Positions 36,686 through 45,183 of a stretch of DNA of 64,000 bases are shown piece by piece. Origin of the DNA: Brucella anthropi_A (GTDB lineage Bacteria; Pseudomonadota; Alphaproteobacteria; Rhizobiales; Rhizobiaceae); contig NZ_LQBD01000015.1 in NCBI RefSeq assembly GCF_046630315.1, positions 1 to 64,000 on the forward strand, read 5' to 3'. Position 1 is the first letter of the stretch. The number at the start of each line of letters is the position of its first letter. A program made the position numbers and the translations under genes. Under the pieces are notes generated by a model. That model was not told the origin of the DNA. It did not search any database and saw only the letters and a program-made list of their open reading frames with translations.

Positions 36686-37306
36686 ATGATCGGCCTGCCC
36701 TTCCGCAAAAGCAATCCGACCACACTGCGTGGGCAGCGCATTTACCTGCGCGAGCCGATGATGAGCGATTTTGCAAGCTGGGCCGGCCTGCGCGAGCAAA
36801 GCCGGGCCTTTCTCACGCCGTGGGAGCCGACCTGGCCCGATGACGACCTGACCAAAAGCGCCTTTCGCCATCGGATAAGACGGTTTCAGGATGAAATATC
36901 GGCCGGGACCGCCTATCCGTTCTTTGTGTTCCGCAACAGCGACAACAAGCTTGTCGGCGGCATTACGCTCGGCAATATCCGGCGCGGCGTCGGCCAGAGC
37001 GGCATGATCGGCTACTGGAGCGGCGCACCCTATGCCGGCAAGGGTTATATGACCGAAGCGCTATCGCTGGTTATCCCCTTTGCATTTGACCAACTGCGGT
37101 TGCACCGGATTGAAGCAGCCTGTATCCCTCATAACATGCGTTCGATACGGCTTCTCGAAAAAGCCGGATTTGAGAGAGAAGGACTGTTGCGTTCCTATCT
37201 CAAGATAAACGGCTTCTGGCAGGACCACCTGCTTTTTGCCCTTATAGAAGGCGACAAACGTATGACGGATAGCCGCATGATCAATGGCAAGGTTGAACGC
37301 TCGTGA
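36686..37306 (+). CDS. GNAT N-acetyltransferase (RimJ/RimL type)
   Basis: The 206-residue protein has the GNAT core with YWSGAPYAGKGYMTEAL (acetyl-CoA pyrophosphate loop, R/Q-x-x-G-x-G/A equivalent) and IEAACIPHNMRSIRLLEKAGFEREG. RimJ/RimL-type enzymes acetylate protein N-termini; the target is not predictable. It overlaps the bpdB start (GTGA), so translation is coupled to a c-di-GMP enzyme. The 21-bp inverted repeat ends just upstream. Confidence 0.9.
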   Translation: MIGLPFRKSNPTTLRGQRIYLREPMMSDFASWAGLREQSRAFLTPWEPTWPDDDLTKSAFRHRIRRFQDEISAGTAYPFFVFRNSDNKLVGGITLGNIRRGVGQSGMIGYWSGAPYAGKGYMTEALSLVIPFAFDQLRLHRIEAACIPHNMRSIRLLEKAGFEREGLLRSYLKINGFWQDHLLFALIEGDKRMTDSRMINGKVERS

Positions 37307-40200
37307 AGGGTTTTGCGGATAAGTGGTTTGTTGCTGGTGCGCGTTTTCTCGCGCTCATGGTTTTTCTGACCGTTTCGGTCGTCCAGGCATCAGCCATCGA
37401 ACCGATCAAGATTTCCAAGGAAGATACCGCCCTCGACCTGTCCCGCGCTGTCGAACTTCTGCGCAACAAGGGCGAAAGCGTGCAGGTATCGACCGCTCCC
37501 GGTCCCGACGGCATTGTCCGCCGCATCGAAGTGCAGGCAGACCAGAACAGCAAGGCATCCGGCGACTGGGCCGCTTTTTCCATCGCAAACCCGACCGACG
37601 AGCAGATCGACCGCCTGATTGTGGCGCCGCATTTCCGTCTCGTCGACTCCGGCGTCATCTGGCCCGATCTCGGTTCTCCGCGCATTGCATCGATCACGCC
37701 CAGCGAAGGCTTTGCGCTCGACCGCCAGCCAAGTGCGGATGCGGACGTCTTTCGCATCACGCTCAATCCCGGCAGCGTCATCACCTTTGTGGCAGAGCTC
37801 TCCTCGCACAACCTGCCGCAGCTCTATCTGTGGGAGCCGGAGGCCTACAAGGATGCGGTCAATTCCTACACGCTCTATCGCGGCATCCTGCTCGGCATTT
37901 CCGGCCTGCTGGCGCTGTTTCTGACTATCCTTTTCGTGGTCAAGGGCACTTCCCTGTTCCCGGCCACCGCCGCGCTTGCCTGGGCGGTTCTGGCCTATAT
38001 CTGCGTGGATTTCGGCTTCTGGAACAAGCTGATGGAGATTACGCCCGGCAATGAGCAGATTTGGCGCGCCGGGACCGAAGTGGCGCTTGCCGCCTCGCTT
38101 GTGATCTTCCTCTTCACCTATCTCAATCTCAACCGCTGGCACGATCATTTCAGCTATGGCGCGGTGACATGGGTATTGGGCCTGCTGGCACTTGCGGGGG
38201 TGGCCGTCTTCGATCCGCCGGTCGCCTCCGGCGTTGCACGCATTTCTCTAGCGCTCACCGTCCTGTCCGGTGTTGCCATCATCGGTTATCTGGCGGTCAA
38301 GGGGTATGATCGCGCCGTCATGCTGATACCCGCCTGGCTGCTCACCCTCATATGGTTGCTGGGCGCCTGGATGACGGTTTCGGGCAGCCTCGATAACGAT
38401 ATCGTGCAGCCTGCCCTTGGCGGCGGTCTTGTCCTGATCGTGCTTCTGATCGGTTTCACCGTCATGCAGCATGCATTCGCAGGCGGAGCGCTGCAACAGG
38501 GGCTGCTCTCCGACATGGAGCGACAGGCCCTCGCCGTCATCGGTGCGGGCGATATCGTCTGGGACTGGGATGTGCCGCGCGACCGCGTGGTGACGACACC
38601 CGACATCGCCAATTATCTCGGCAATACAGCCAGCAGCCTGCAAGGCCCGGTGCGCAACTGGCTTCCCGTCATGCACGCCGATGACCGCGACCGGTTCCGC
38701 TCCACGCTTGATGCCATTCTGGAAAACCGGCGCGGGCGCATCGGCCAGATTTTCCGGCTGCGCGCCAATGACGGCCACTATCACTGGTATGCGCTTCGCG
38801 CCCGTCCGGTCATCGGATCGGATGGCGAAGTGGTGCGCTGCGTCGGCACGCTGGTCAATGTGACGGAACAGAAGAAAGCCGAAGAACGGCTCCTGCACGA
38901 CGCCGTGCACGACAATCTGACCGGCCTTCCCAATCGCGAACTGTTCCTCGACCGTCTGAGCAACGTCATGAACATGGCGCGTGGCGAGAACAATCTCCAC
39001 CCAACGGTGTTCATCATCGACATAGACCGCTTCAAGCAGGTCAATGACAGCCTTGGCATGTCGGCAGGCGATACGATCCTGCTCACCGTTTCGCGCCGCC
39101 TGGCGCGGCTCATGAAGCCGCAGGATACGCTCTCGCGCCTGTCTTCCGACCAGTTCGGCCTGTTGCTGGCTTCCGAAAGCGATCCGGGGCGCATCGCCTC
39201 CTTTGCCGAGGCCCTGCGTCAGGCTGTGCGCGCGCCCATTGCCTATGCAAAGCGCGAGATCGTTCTCACATCGTCCATCGGCCTGATTACCTGGACGAAA
39301 ACGGCAACAACTGCCGAGGATTTCGTGAAGGATGCCGAACTTGCCATGTATCAGGCCAAGCGTTTCGGTGGGGATCGCATCGAGCCGTTTCGTCCGGCAT
39401 TCAGAGCCATCGGCAGCGACAAGCTCCAGCTTGAATCCGATCTGCGGCGCGCGCTTGAACGCGATGAAATCAGCCTTGTCTATCAGCCGATCGTCAAGCT
39501 TGATGAAGGCACCATTGCCGGTTTTGAGGCGCTCATGCGCTGGGAGCATCCGCGGCGCGGCGCCATTTCACCATCGGAGTTCATTCCCATTGCCGAGAAT
39601 TCCGGTCTTATCATCCAGCTTGGCCTGTTTGCGATGCAACGGGCTGCGGAAGATCTGTATGCGTGGCAGGAACTATTCCCGAAGCTCGACCTTTTCGTTT
39701 CGGTCAACCTGTCATCCACGCAACTCATCCGCCAGGATCTCATCAACGATGTCCGTTCGGTGCTTTCCCGTATCCATCTCAATCCGGGCAGCCTGAAGCT
39801 AGAACTGACCGAATCCGTCCTGATGGAAAACCCCGAGCAGTCCACGCACGTCCTGGCCCGGCTTAAAACCATGGGCATCGGCTTGTCGCTCGACGATTTC
39901 GGGACGGGTTATTCCTCGCTCGCCTACCTCACGCGCTTTCCGTTCGATATCATCAAGATCGACCGGTCCTTCGTGAAGGGCGACCAGCCACAGAAAGCCA
40001 CCCTGCTGCGCTCGATTGTGAGCATGGCGCACGATCTCGGCCTCGCCGTCGTGACCGAAGGCGTGGAGAGCGAAAGCGATGCGCTTCAGCTTCGCCAGAT
40101 GGGTTGCGAATATGTGCAGAGCTTCATGTTCGGCCAGCCGACGAGCCGTGACGAAGCAACCCGCATGATCCGCGATCAGCTGGACGCGGCAGCGGCGTGA
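37303..40200 (+). CDS. bpdB: BpdB-like sensor phosphodiesterase: 7TM sensor, PAS, degenerate GGDEF, EAL
   Basis: The 965-residue protein starts with GTG in a GTGA overlap with the GNAT gene. Order: signal peptide (1-31), periplasmic domain (to about 185), seven to eight membrane helices (about 190-400, a 7TMR-like layout), PAS (about 410-525), GGDEF-like domain with SSDQF (614-618) in place of GGDEF, and EAL. The EAL domain keeps EALMRWEHP (Glu742), VNLSSTQL, ELTESVLM, LDDFGTGYSSL (Asp864-Asp865), KIDRSFV and EGVES, so it should hydrolyse c-di-GMP while the GGDEF is likely regulatory only. Matches Brucella BpdB by position and domains (recall). Confidence 0.85.
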   Translation: MKGFADKWFVAGARFLALMVFLTVSVVQASAIEPIKISKEDTALDLSRAVELLRNKGESVQVSTAPGPDGIVRRIEVQADQNSKASGDWAAFSIANPTDEQIDRLIVAPHFRLVDSGVIWPDLGSPRIASITPSEGFALDRQPSADADVFRITLNPGSVITFVAELSSHNLPQLYLWEPEAYKDAVNSYTLYRGILLGISGLLALFLTILFVVKGTSLFPATAALAWAVLAYICVDFGFWNKLMEITPGNEQIWRAGTEVALAASLVIFLFTYLNLNRWHDHFSYGAVTWVLGLLALAGVAVFDPPVASGVARISLALTVLSGVAIIGYLAVKGYDRAVMLIPAWLLTLIWLLGAWMTVSGSLDNDIVQPALGGGLVLIVLLIGFTVMQHAFAGGALQQGLLSDMERQALAVIGAGDIVWDWDVPRDRVVTTPDIANYLGNTASSLQGPVRNWLPVMHADDRDRFRSTLDAILENRRGRIGQIFRLRANDGHYHWYALRARPVIGSDGEVVRCVGTLVNVTEQKKAEERLLHDAVHDNLTGLPNRELFLDRLSNVMNMARGENNLHPTVFIIDIDRFKQVNDSLGMSAGDTILLTVSRRLARLMKPQDTLSRLSSDQFGLLLASESDPGRIASFAEALRQAVRAPIAYAKREIVLTSSIGLITWTKTATTAEDFVKDAELAMYQAKRFGGDRIEPFRPAFRAIGSDKLQLESDLRRALERDEISLVYQPIVKLDEGTIAGFEALMRWEHPRRGAISPSEFIPIAENSGLIIQLGLFAMQRAAEDLYAWQELFPKLDLFVSVNLSSTQLIRQDLINDVRSVLSRIHLNPGSLKLELTESVLMENPEQSTHVLARLKTMGIGLSLDDFGTGYSSLAYLTRFPFDIIKIDRSFVKGDQPQKATLLRSIVSMAHDLGLAVVTEGVESESDALQLRQMGCEYVQSFMFGQPTSRDEATRMIRDQLDAAAA

Positions 40201-40264
40201 GTAGGGCAGTAGGGCAGTAGGGCAGTAGGGCAGTAGGGCAGTAGGGCAGTAGGGCAGTAGGGCA
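40201..40264 (+). repeat. HOOF-type VNTR: eight copies of an 8-bp unit
   Basis: GTAGGGCA is repeated eight times without interruption, starting one base after the bpdB stop codon. AGGGCAGT, the same unit in another phase, is the motif of the Brucella HOOF-Print/MLVA 8-bp loci, which vary in copy number between strains. Confidence 0.95.
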
Positions 40265-40376
40265 GTGAAGAATATGGTGGTTGCGGTCATGCGCAACCAA
40301 AACATACTCCCCTACTCCCTTATTCCCCTATTCCCTTAACATACTGCCTTACTGCCCTACTGCCTTATTGCCTTAA
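40265..40376. repeat. Right part of a composite palindromic element
   Basis: After the VNTR comes a small hairpin GGTTGCG/TGCGCAACC (near 40275-40297), then CTCCCCTACTCCC...CCCCTATTCCC resembling an arm of the 36598 element, and then ACTGCCTTACTGCCCTACTG, complementary to the VNTR units with one mismatch per 16 bases. The entire 40201-40376 block can fold as one large hairpin between convergent bpdB and yqgE. Confidence 0.75.
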
Positions 40377-40377
40377 A

Positions 40378-40980
40378 TCAGGCATGCCCCGCATCGGAGA
40401 CAAGCCGGGACATATCGATGCCCATGTGGAGCATCAGGCGCGCATATTTGCCCTCGATATCGCTGTCGAACAGCATGTCGAGCGGCGCGTCGCAGGTCAG
40501 CCAACCATTCTCGGCAAGCTCCGCTTCGATCTGGCCCGGTGCCCAGCCAGAATAACCAAGGGCCATCAGGGCGCGTGACGGTCCCCTGCCCCCATAAATG
40601 GCGCGCAGAATATCGACCGTTGCCGTGAGGCAGACATCTTCCGAAACAGGCATGGTGGAATCGACCATATAGTCGTCGGAATGCAGCACGAAGCCGCGCG
40701 TGCGATCCACCGGTCCGCCATTGCGCACCATCATATTCTGAGCCCGATCCGGCAGAATAATCAGTTCATCCTCGTCTATGACCCCGATTTGACGCAGAAG
40801 ATCCGGAAACTCGACAGGCTGAAGCTGGTTGATGATGAACCCCATCGCGCCTTCATCGGAATGCGCGCAGATATAAACCACCGACCGGGCAAAACGCTCG
40901 TCGCTCATTCCGGGCATGGCAAGCAGGAATTGCCCGTTCAGAAAACCCTGCTCTTTGTTTGGCGTCTTGAGAATGGTCAT
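40378..40980 (-). CDS. yqgE: YqgE/AlgH family protein (UPF0301)
   Basis: The 200-residue protein matches DUF179: GFLNGQFLLAMPGMSDERF, SVVYICAHSDEGAMGFIIN, GGPVDRTRGFVLHS and ALGYSGWAPGQIEAEL. Function is not established; relatives are called transcriptional regulators in older annotations without good support. ATG 40980 (MTILKTPNKEQ) gives the family length; an upstream codon at 41022 is unsupported. Its stop lies one base from the composite palindrome. Confidence 0.93.
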   Translation of the reverse strand: MTILKTPNKEQGFLNGQFLLAMPGMSDERFARSVVYICAHSDEGAMGFIINQLQPVEFPDLLRQIGVIDEDELIILPDRAQNMMVRNGGPVDRTRGFVLHSDDYMVDSTMPVSEDVCLTATVDILRAIYGGRGPSRALMALGYSGWAPGQIEAELAENGWLTCDAPLDMLFDSDIEGKYARLMLHMGIDMSRLVSDAGHA

Positions 40981-41150
40981 GAATATGAAGGTAGCAAGAC
41001 TGCGCAAAATAACAATGGCCATTTGCTGGGACCGCCGGTCCCGGTGCGAAAACCAATTGAATGGCAGGCGGCCTCTTGATCGCGCGGTGCAAATCGCAGG
41101 TCCTCACGATTGGACTTGAAGCGACCACCTTTTCATTCCATCTTTCAATC

Positions 41151-41951
41151 ATGAACATTCGGACATTCGCCATCGCTCCATTTTTGTTGGCCTCGCTCGC
41201 ACTTCCAGCCTTGGCGTCCGCCTCGGACTGGACCGAGACGCCCGGCGGGCGTGTGCGTGTCATTCTCGAAGACAGTGGCCCGGACAACGCAACCGGCCGC
41301 GAACGACGCGGTGCCTTGCAGATCGAGTTGCAGCCCGGCTGGAAAACCTATTGGCGCAATCCGGGCGATGCGGGCGTTCCGCCCCAGATCAATATTGAGG
41401 GGGATGCGAAAGCGCAGATCGATTTCCCGGCCCCCATCCGGTTTGGCGGGAGCGACGAAGGCGGGATCGGGTATAAGCAACCCGTCTCGTTGCCGATCGT
41501 CTTTCATCTGCCATCCGGCGACACACGGCTGAAGGGCCATGTCTTTCTTGGGGTTTGTGAGAAAATCTGCGTTCCGGTGCAGGCCACGTTCGATTTCCCG
41601 CTCGATCAAAGAGAACAGCAAGCCTCGCCGCAGGCGATCGCCGCCCGCACGATCATCGAGACGGCATTCGACCGGCTCCCCACACCGGCAACAGCGGCGT
41701 TCGGCATAAGCAAGGTGAAGCGGGAAGGAGACAAGGCCGTCTTCGACCTTGCCGTTCCCGACCCTTCAGCCCCGGCAGAACTGTTCGTCGCCAGCGACAA
41801 GGTCAGGCTTTCCGACGCCGTTGCGGTTGAGAAGAGTCAATCCGGCCAGCAGTTTACAGCCAAGGTGCATGGAAAGGCAGACAATGCCACTATCGATTAC
41901 ACAATCGTGCAGAACGGAAAAGCAGTCTCCGGTCAAGTAACGCTGAATTAG
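41151..41951 (+). CDS. Exported DsbD N-terminal-domain-like protein
   Basis: This 266-residue protein has a signal peptide (cleavage near ASA, residue 24) and a DsbD-alpha-type immunoglobulin-like domain with WKTYWRNPGDAGVPPQI and CEKICVPVQ (Cys136, Cys140), the thiol pair typical of the family. The membrane and thioredoxin parts of full DsbD are absent. It may pass reducing power to periplasmic partners or be a c-type cytochrome or copper-chaperone helper. No ribosome site is visible ahead of ATG 41151. Upstream of the peroxiredoxin gene. Confidence 0.85.
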   Translation: MNIRTFAIAPFLLASLALPALASASDWTETPGGRVRVILEDSGPDNATGRERRGALQIELQPGWKTYWRNPGDAGVPPQINIEGDAKAQIDFPAPIRFGGSDEGGIGYKQPVSLPIVFHLPSGDTRLKGHVFLGVCEKICVPVQATFDFPLDQREQQASPQAIAARTIIETAFDRLPTPATAAFGISKVKREGDKAVFDLAVPDPSAPAELFVASDKVRLSDAVAVEKSQSGQQFTAKVHGKADNATIDYTIVQNGKAVSGQVTLN

Positions 41952-42084
41952 GCTGCTCTTATCCGTCTTTTGAAATTGTCCGCCGGCCTGTTATCGGTTT
42001 AACTGTGCCGCCCGTGCTTCGCGGCGCGGATGAGAATTTTTGACCATAGGCAGCGGAACACCCCTGCCCCCTAGGAGAAAACAG

Positions 42085-42570
42085 ATGACGATCAAAGTTG
42101 GCGACAAGCTGCCCGCAGCAACTTTCAAGGTAAAGACTGCCGATGGCGTCAAGGAAATGACGACCGACGATATCTTCAAGGGCAAGAAGGTCGTTCTCTT
42201 TGCCGTTCCTGGTGCCTTCACGCCGACTTGCAGCCTCAATCACCTGCCGGGCTATCTCGAAAACCGCGACGCGATCCTCGCCAAGGGCGTCGATCAGATC
42301 GCCGTCGTGGCGGTCAACGATCCATTCGTCATGGGCGCCTGGGCACAGAGCACCGGGGGCGAAGGCAAGATTCTCTTCCTTGCCGATGGAAGCGCCGTCT
42401 TCACCAAGGCCGCCGGTCTCGATATCGATCTTTCCGGCGGCGGCCTCGGTGTGCGCTCCAAGCGCTATTCGGCCATCATCGAAGACGGTGTGGTCAAGTC
42501 TCTCAATATCGAGGAACAGCCGGGGCAAGCGGTCACATCCGCAGCCGCAGCCCTTCTCGAACAGCTTTGA
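42085..42570 (+). CDS. Peroxiredoxin (Prx5/AhpE-like, redoxin family)
   Basis: The 161-residue thiol peroxidase has PGAFTPTCS with the peroxidatic Cys49, followed by LPGYLEN and the Prx5 segment VNDPFVMGAW. It reduces hydrogen peroxide and alkyl hydroperoxides in the cytoplasm, probably with glutaredoxin or thioredoxin. ATG 42085 follows AGGAG eight bases upstream. A bidirectional terminator separates it from the convergent rnhA. Confidence 0.95.
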   Translation: MTIKVGDKLPAATFKVKTADGVKEMTTDDIFKGKKVVLFAVPGAFTPTCSLNHLPGYLENRDAILAKGVDQIAVVAVNDPFVMGAWAQSTGGEGKILFLADGSAVFTKAAGLDIDLSGGGLGVRSKRYSAIIEDGVVKSLNIEEQPGQAVTSAAAALLEQL

Positions 42571-42578
42571 GAATAAAC

Positions 42579-42604
42579 AAAGGGCGGCGAAAGTCGCCCT
42601 TTTA
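42579..42604. terminator. Bidirectional terminator between peroxiredoxin and rnhA
   Basis: AAAGGGCG/CGCCCTTTT stem around a GGCGAAAGT loop, with A/T runs on both sides so it can work on both strands. The rnhA stop codon lies within it. Confidence 0.8.
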
Positions 42605-43066
42605 TTTCACCTTCAAAGTCCGGTGTCCGGCATATTTGAACGGTTCCATGCCGGCGCGGGCAAGCTCGTCGGCGCGCTCGTTTTCAGGGTGTCCGGCATG
42701 GCCCTTGATCCAGTGCCAGCTGACCTTGTGCGGTTTGCGCGCTTCATCCAGCGCCTGCCACAGTTCGGCATTCTTGACCGGCTTCTTGGCAGCAGTCTTC
42801 CAGCCATTGCGCTTCCAGCCTTCGATCCAGCCGGAAATGCCGTCGCGCACATAGACCGAGTCCGTGTAGAGATCGACTTCGCATGGCTCCTTGAGCGCGG
42901 AGAGCGCGGAGATTGCAGCCATCAGCTCCATGCGGTTGTTGGTGGTATCGGCTTCGCCGCCCTTCAGTTCCTTGACATTGCCGTTCCAGCGCAGGATTGC
43001 GCCCCAGCCGCCGGGGCCGGGATTGCCCGAACATGCGCCATCCGTAAAAGCCTCGATCCGCTTCAC
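42602..43066 (-). CDS. rnhA: Ribonuclease HI, GTG start
   Basis: The 154-residue enzyme has the complete DEDD set: Asp9 (FTDGACSGNPGPGGWG), Glu47 (NNRMELMA), Asp69 (YTDS) and Asp133 (NERADELA). It removes RNA from RNA/DNA hybrids. The GTG start lies in a GTGA overlap with thrB, with GGGAGC upstream, so it is coupled to thrB. Last gene of the minus-strand cox-ispH-thrB run. Confidence 0.97.
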   Translation of the reverse strand: MKRIEAFTDGACSGNPGPGGWGAILRWNGNVKELKGGEADTTNNRMELMAAISALSALKEPCEVDLYTDSVYVRDGISGWIEGWKRNGWKTAAKKPVKNAELWQALDEARKPHKVSWHWIKGHAGHPENERADELARAGMEPFKYAGHRTLKVK

Positions 43067-44043
43067 GCAGCCGCTCCCTGCTGCTCAAGGCCATATTCGG
43101 CGGCGGTTTCGATCTGGCGATGAAAGCGCATCTTGCGCACATATTCCATCGGGTCCTTCTTGACCACGAAACTGCCGTCGGGAACATTCAGCCAGTCATA
43201 AAGCCGGGTCAGCATGAAGCGGAGGGCGGCCCCGCGCGCCAGAACCGGCAAGGCATCTGCTTCCGCCGCAGAAAGCGGACGAACCGAGGTATAGCCACGC
43301 AGAAGTGCCGCCCCCTTGGTGCGATTATAGGAAAAATCCTTCTCAAAGCACCATGCGTTCAGGCAAACGGCGACATCGTAGGCCAGAATATCCGTGCATG
43401 CGAAATAGAAGTCGATGAAGCCCGAAAGCCTGTCGCCCAGAAAGAAAACATTGTCCGGGAAAAGATCGGCATGGATCACGCCCTGCGGCAGATCGGCAGG
43501 CCAGTTCTTTTCCAGGAAATCCAGATCGGCTTCGGCCTCGCGGACAAGGCCCGGTTCCACCTTATCCGCACGTTCACGCGAGAGGTCCCACAATGGACGC
43601 CAATCGGCTAGCGTCAGGCCATTGCGGCGGCGCAGCGAAAAATCGGCGCCTGCCAGATGCATCTGGGCCAGCCCCTCGCCAACCGCTTCGCAATGCTCCA
43701 CCGTCGGGCGGCGCATCCACATGCCCTCAAGGAAGGTGACAATTGCGGCGGGCCGCCCGGCAAGCTCACCGATCATCGTGCCGTCAAGGCGGATCACCGG
43801 CTGCGGGCATTCCAGACCGCGGCGCGCCAGATGCTGCATCAGCCCAAGAAAGAACGGCAAATCTTCACGGTTGGTGCGCTTTTCATAGAGCGTCAGGATG
43901 AACGAGCCCGTCGTGGTGTGCAGAAGATAGTTGGAGTTCTCCACCCCTTCCGCAATGCCCTTGTAAGACGTCAGCGTGCCGATGTCATATTGCTGCAGGA
44001 AAGCGCCAAGCTCGATTTCATTGATATCCGTATAGACGGCCAT
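43063..44043 (-). CDS. thrB: Homoserine kinase (APH-type ThrB)
   Basis: The 326-residue protein phosphorylates homoserine for threonine synthesis. It belongs to the aminoglycoside-phosphotransferase fold with VENSNYLLHT, a kinase loop GVIHADLFPDNVFF and GFIDFYFACTDILAYDVAV. This form differs from the GHMP-type ThrB of E. coli but is standard in Rhizobiales. It follows ispH by 14 bp and overlaps rnhA by four bases. Confidence 0.95.
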   Translation of the reverse strand: MAVYTDINEIELGAFLQQYDIGTLTSYKGIAEGVENSNYLLHTTTGSFILTLYEKRTNREDLPFFLGLMQHLARRGLECPQPVIRLDGTMIGELAGRPAAIVTFLEGMWMRRPTVEHCEAVGEGLAQMHLAGADFSLRRRNGLTLADWRPLWDLSRERADKVEPGLVREAEADLDFLEKNWPADLPQGVIHADLFPDNVFFLGDRLSGFIDFYFACTDILAYDVAVCLNAWCFEKDFSYNRTKGAALLRGYTSVRPLSAAEADALPVLARGAALRFMLTRLYDWLNVPDGSFVVKKDPMEYVRKMRFHRQIETAAEYGLEQQGAAA

Positions 44044-44057
44044 GCCGCTTATGTCCC

Positions 44058-45101
44058 TTATATGTCCTTGGGCATCAGTTTCGGAATGCCGACAAGCCGG
44101 TGTTCTCCGTTGACGAATGCCATATCCTGCGCCGTCAGTTCCACATCGCGAATTTCGCGGTTCACAAGGAAATTTTCGGTTTCCACGGTGGTTTCCGCCA
44201 GTTCGATCGTCACATCGAAACGTGCCTTGAAGGCATCAATGATTTCATCGACGATGATTTCAGGTGCCGAGGCCCCGGCCGACAAGCCCACCACCGCCAC
44301 GTCGCCAATCCGGTCCCATTCGATATCGGCAGCGCGTTGGACCAGCATCGACATGCGCGCGCCCGCCTTCTCCGCAACTTCAACCAGGCGCTTGGAATTG
44401 GAGGAATTCGGCGCACCGACGATCAGGAACAGATCGCATCCGGGAGCGGCGGATCGCACCGCATCCTGCCGGTTGGTCGTGGCATAGCAGATCGATTCTG
44501 CCGCCGGGGCTGACAGGTTCGGAAAACGCGCCTGCAATTCCTCGATGATGCCCGCCGTGTCATCCACCGAAAGCGTCGTCTGCGTCACGAAGCCCAGATT
44601 GTTCTCGTCATCGAAATGGCAATTGCGCGCATCTTCCACGGTTTCGATCAGCGTCACCGCGCCATCCGGCAGTTGGCCCATGGTGCCGATCACTTCCGGA
44701 TGGCCGGAATGGCCGATCAGGATGACATGGCGACCGAGGCGCTGATGGCGCATGGCCTGCTTGTGCACCTTGGAAACCAGAGGACACGTGGCATCGAGAT
44801 AAAAGAGGTTCTTGGCTTGCGCATCGGCCGGCACCGACTTCGGCACGCCATGGGCGGAAAACACGACCGGCTGGTTGCGGTGCTCCGCCGGGATTTCATT
44901 CAGTTCCTCGACAAAGATCGCGCCGCGCGACTGCAAGCCCTCGACCACATAACGGTTGTGAACGATCTCATGGCGCACATAAACCGGCGCACCGTATTTC
45001 TTCAGCGCCAGAACGACGATCTGGATCGCCCGGTCCACCCCGGCGCAAAAACCGCGGGGGCCGCAAAGGCGAATTTCCAGAGGGGGGCGCTGATCGGTCA
45101 T
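44058..45101 (-). CDS. ispH: 4-hydroxy-3-methylbut-2-enyl diphosphate reductase
   Basis: The 347-residue [4Fe-4S] enzyme makes IPP and DMAPP in the MEP pathway. The three cluster cysteines are seen in RGFCAGVDRA, DATCPLVSK and SICYATTNRQ; conserved VFSAHGVP and GAPNSSNSKRL bind the substrate. ATG 45101 (MTDQRPPLEIRLCGPRG) is the usual start; the open frame continues upstream to 45278 without similarity. Lies between surf1 and thrB. Confidence 0.97.
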   Translation of the reverse strand: MTDQRPPLEIRLCGPRGFCAGVDRAIQIVVLALKKYGAPVYVRHEIVHNRYVVEGLQSRGAIFVEELNEIPAEHRNQPVVFSAHGVPKSVPADAQAKNLFYLDATCPLVSKVHKQAMRHQRLGRHVILIGHSGHPEVIGTMGQLPDGAVTLIETVEDARNCHFDDENNLGFVTQTTLSVDDTAGIIEELQARFPNLSAPAAESICYATTNRQDAVRSAAPGCDLFLIVGAPNSSNSKRLVEVAEKAGARMSMLVQRAADIEWDRIGDVAVVGLSAGASAPEIIVDEIIDAFKARFDVTIELAETTVETENFLVNREIRDVELTAQDMAFVNGEHRLVGIPKLMPKDI

Positions 45102-45183
45102 GAAGCGTGCTCGCAAGGTTCGGCGTGGCTTGAAATTCAATCTTGAAACTATGTCCCGGAGTTGGGCCGCAACGCGGTCATTG

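Noticed and set aside
39799..40305. Minus-strand frame encoding a repetitive LPYCPTAL-type peptide
   Set aside because: Arises from translation of the 8-bp VNTR and of the antisense of bpdB; no start site or homology supports it.
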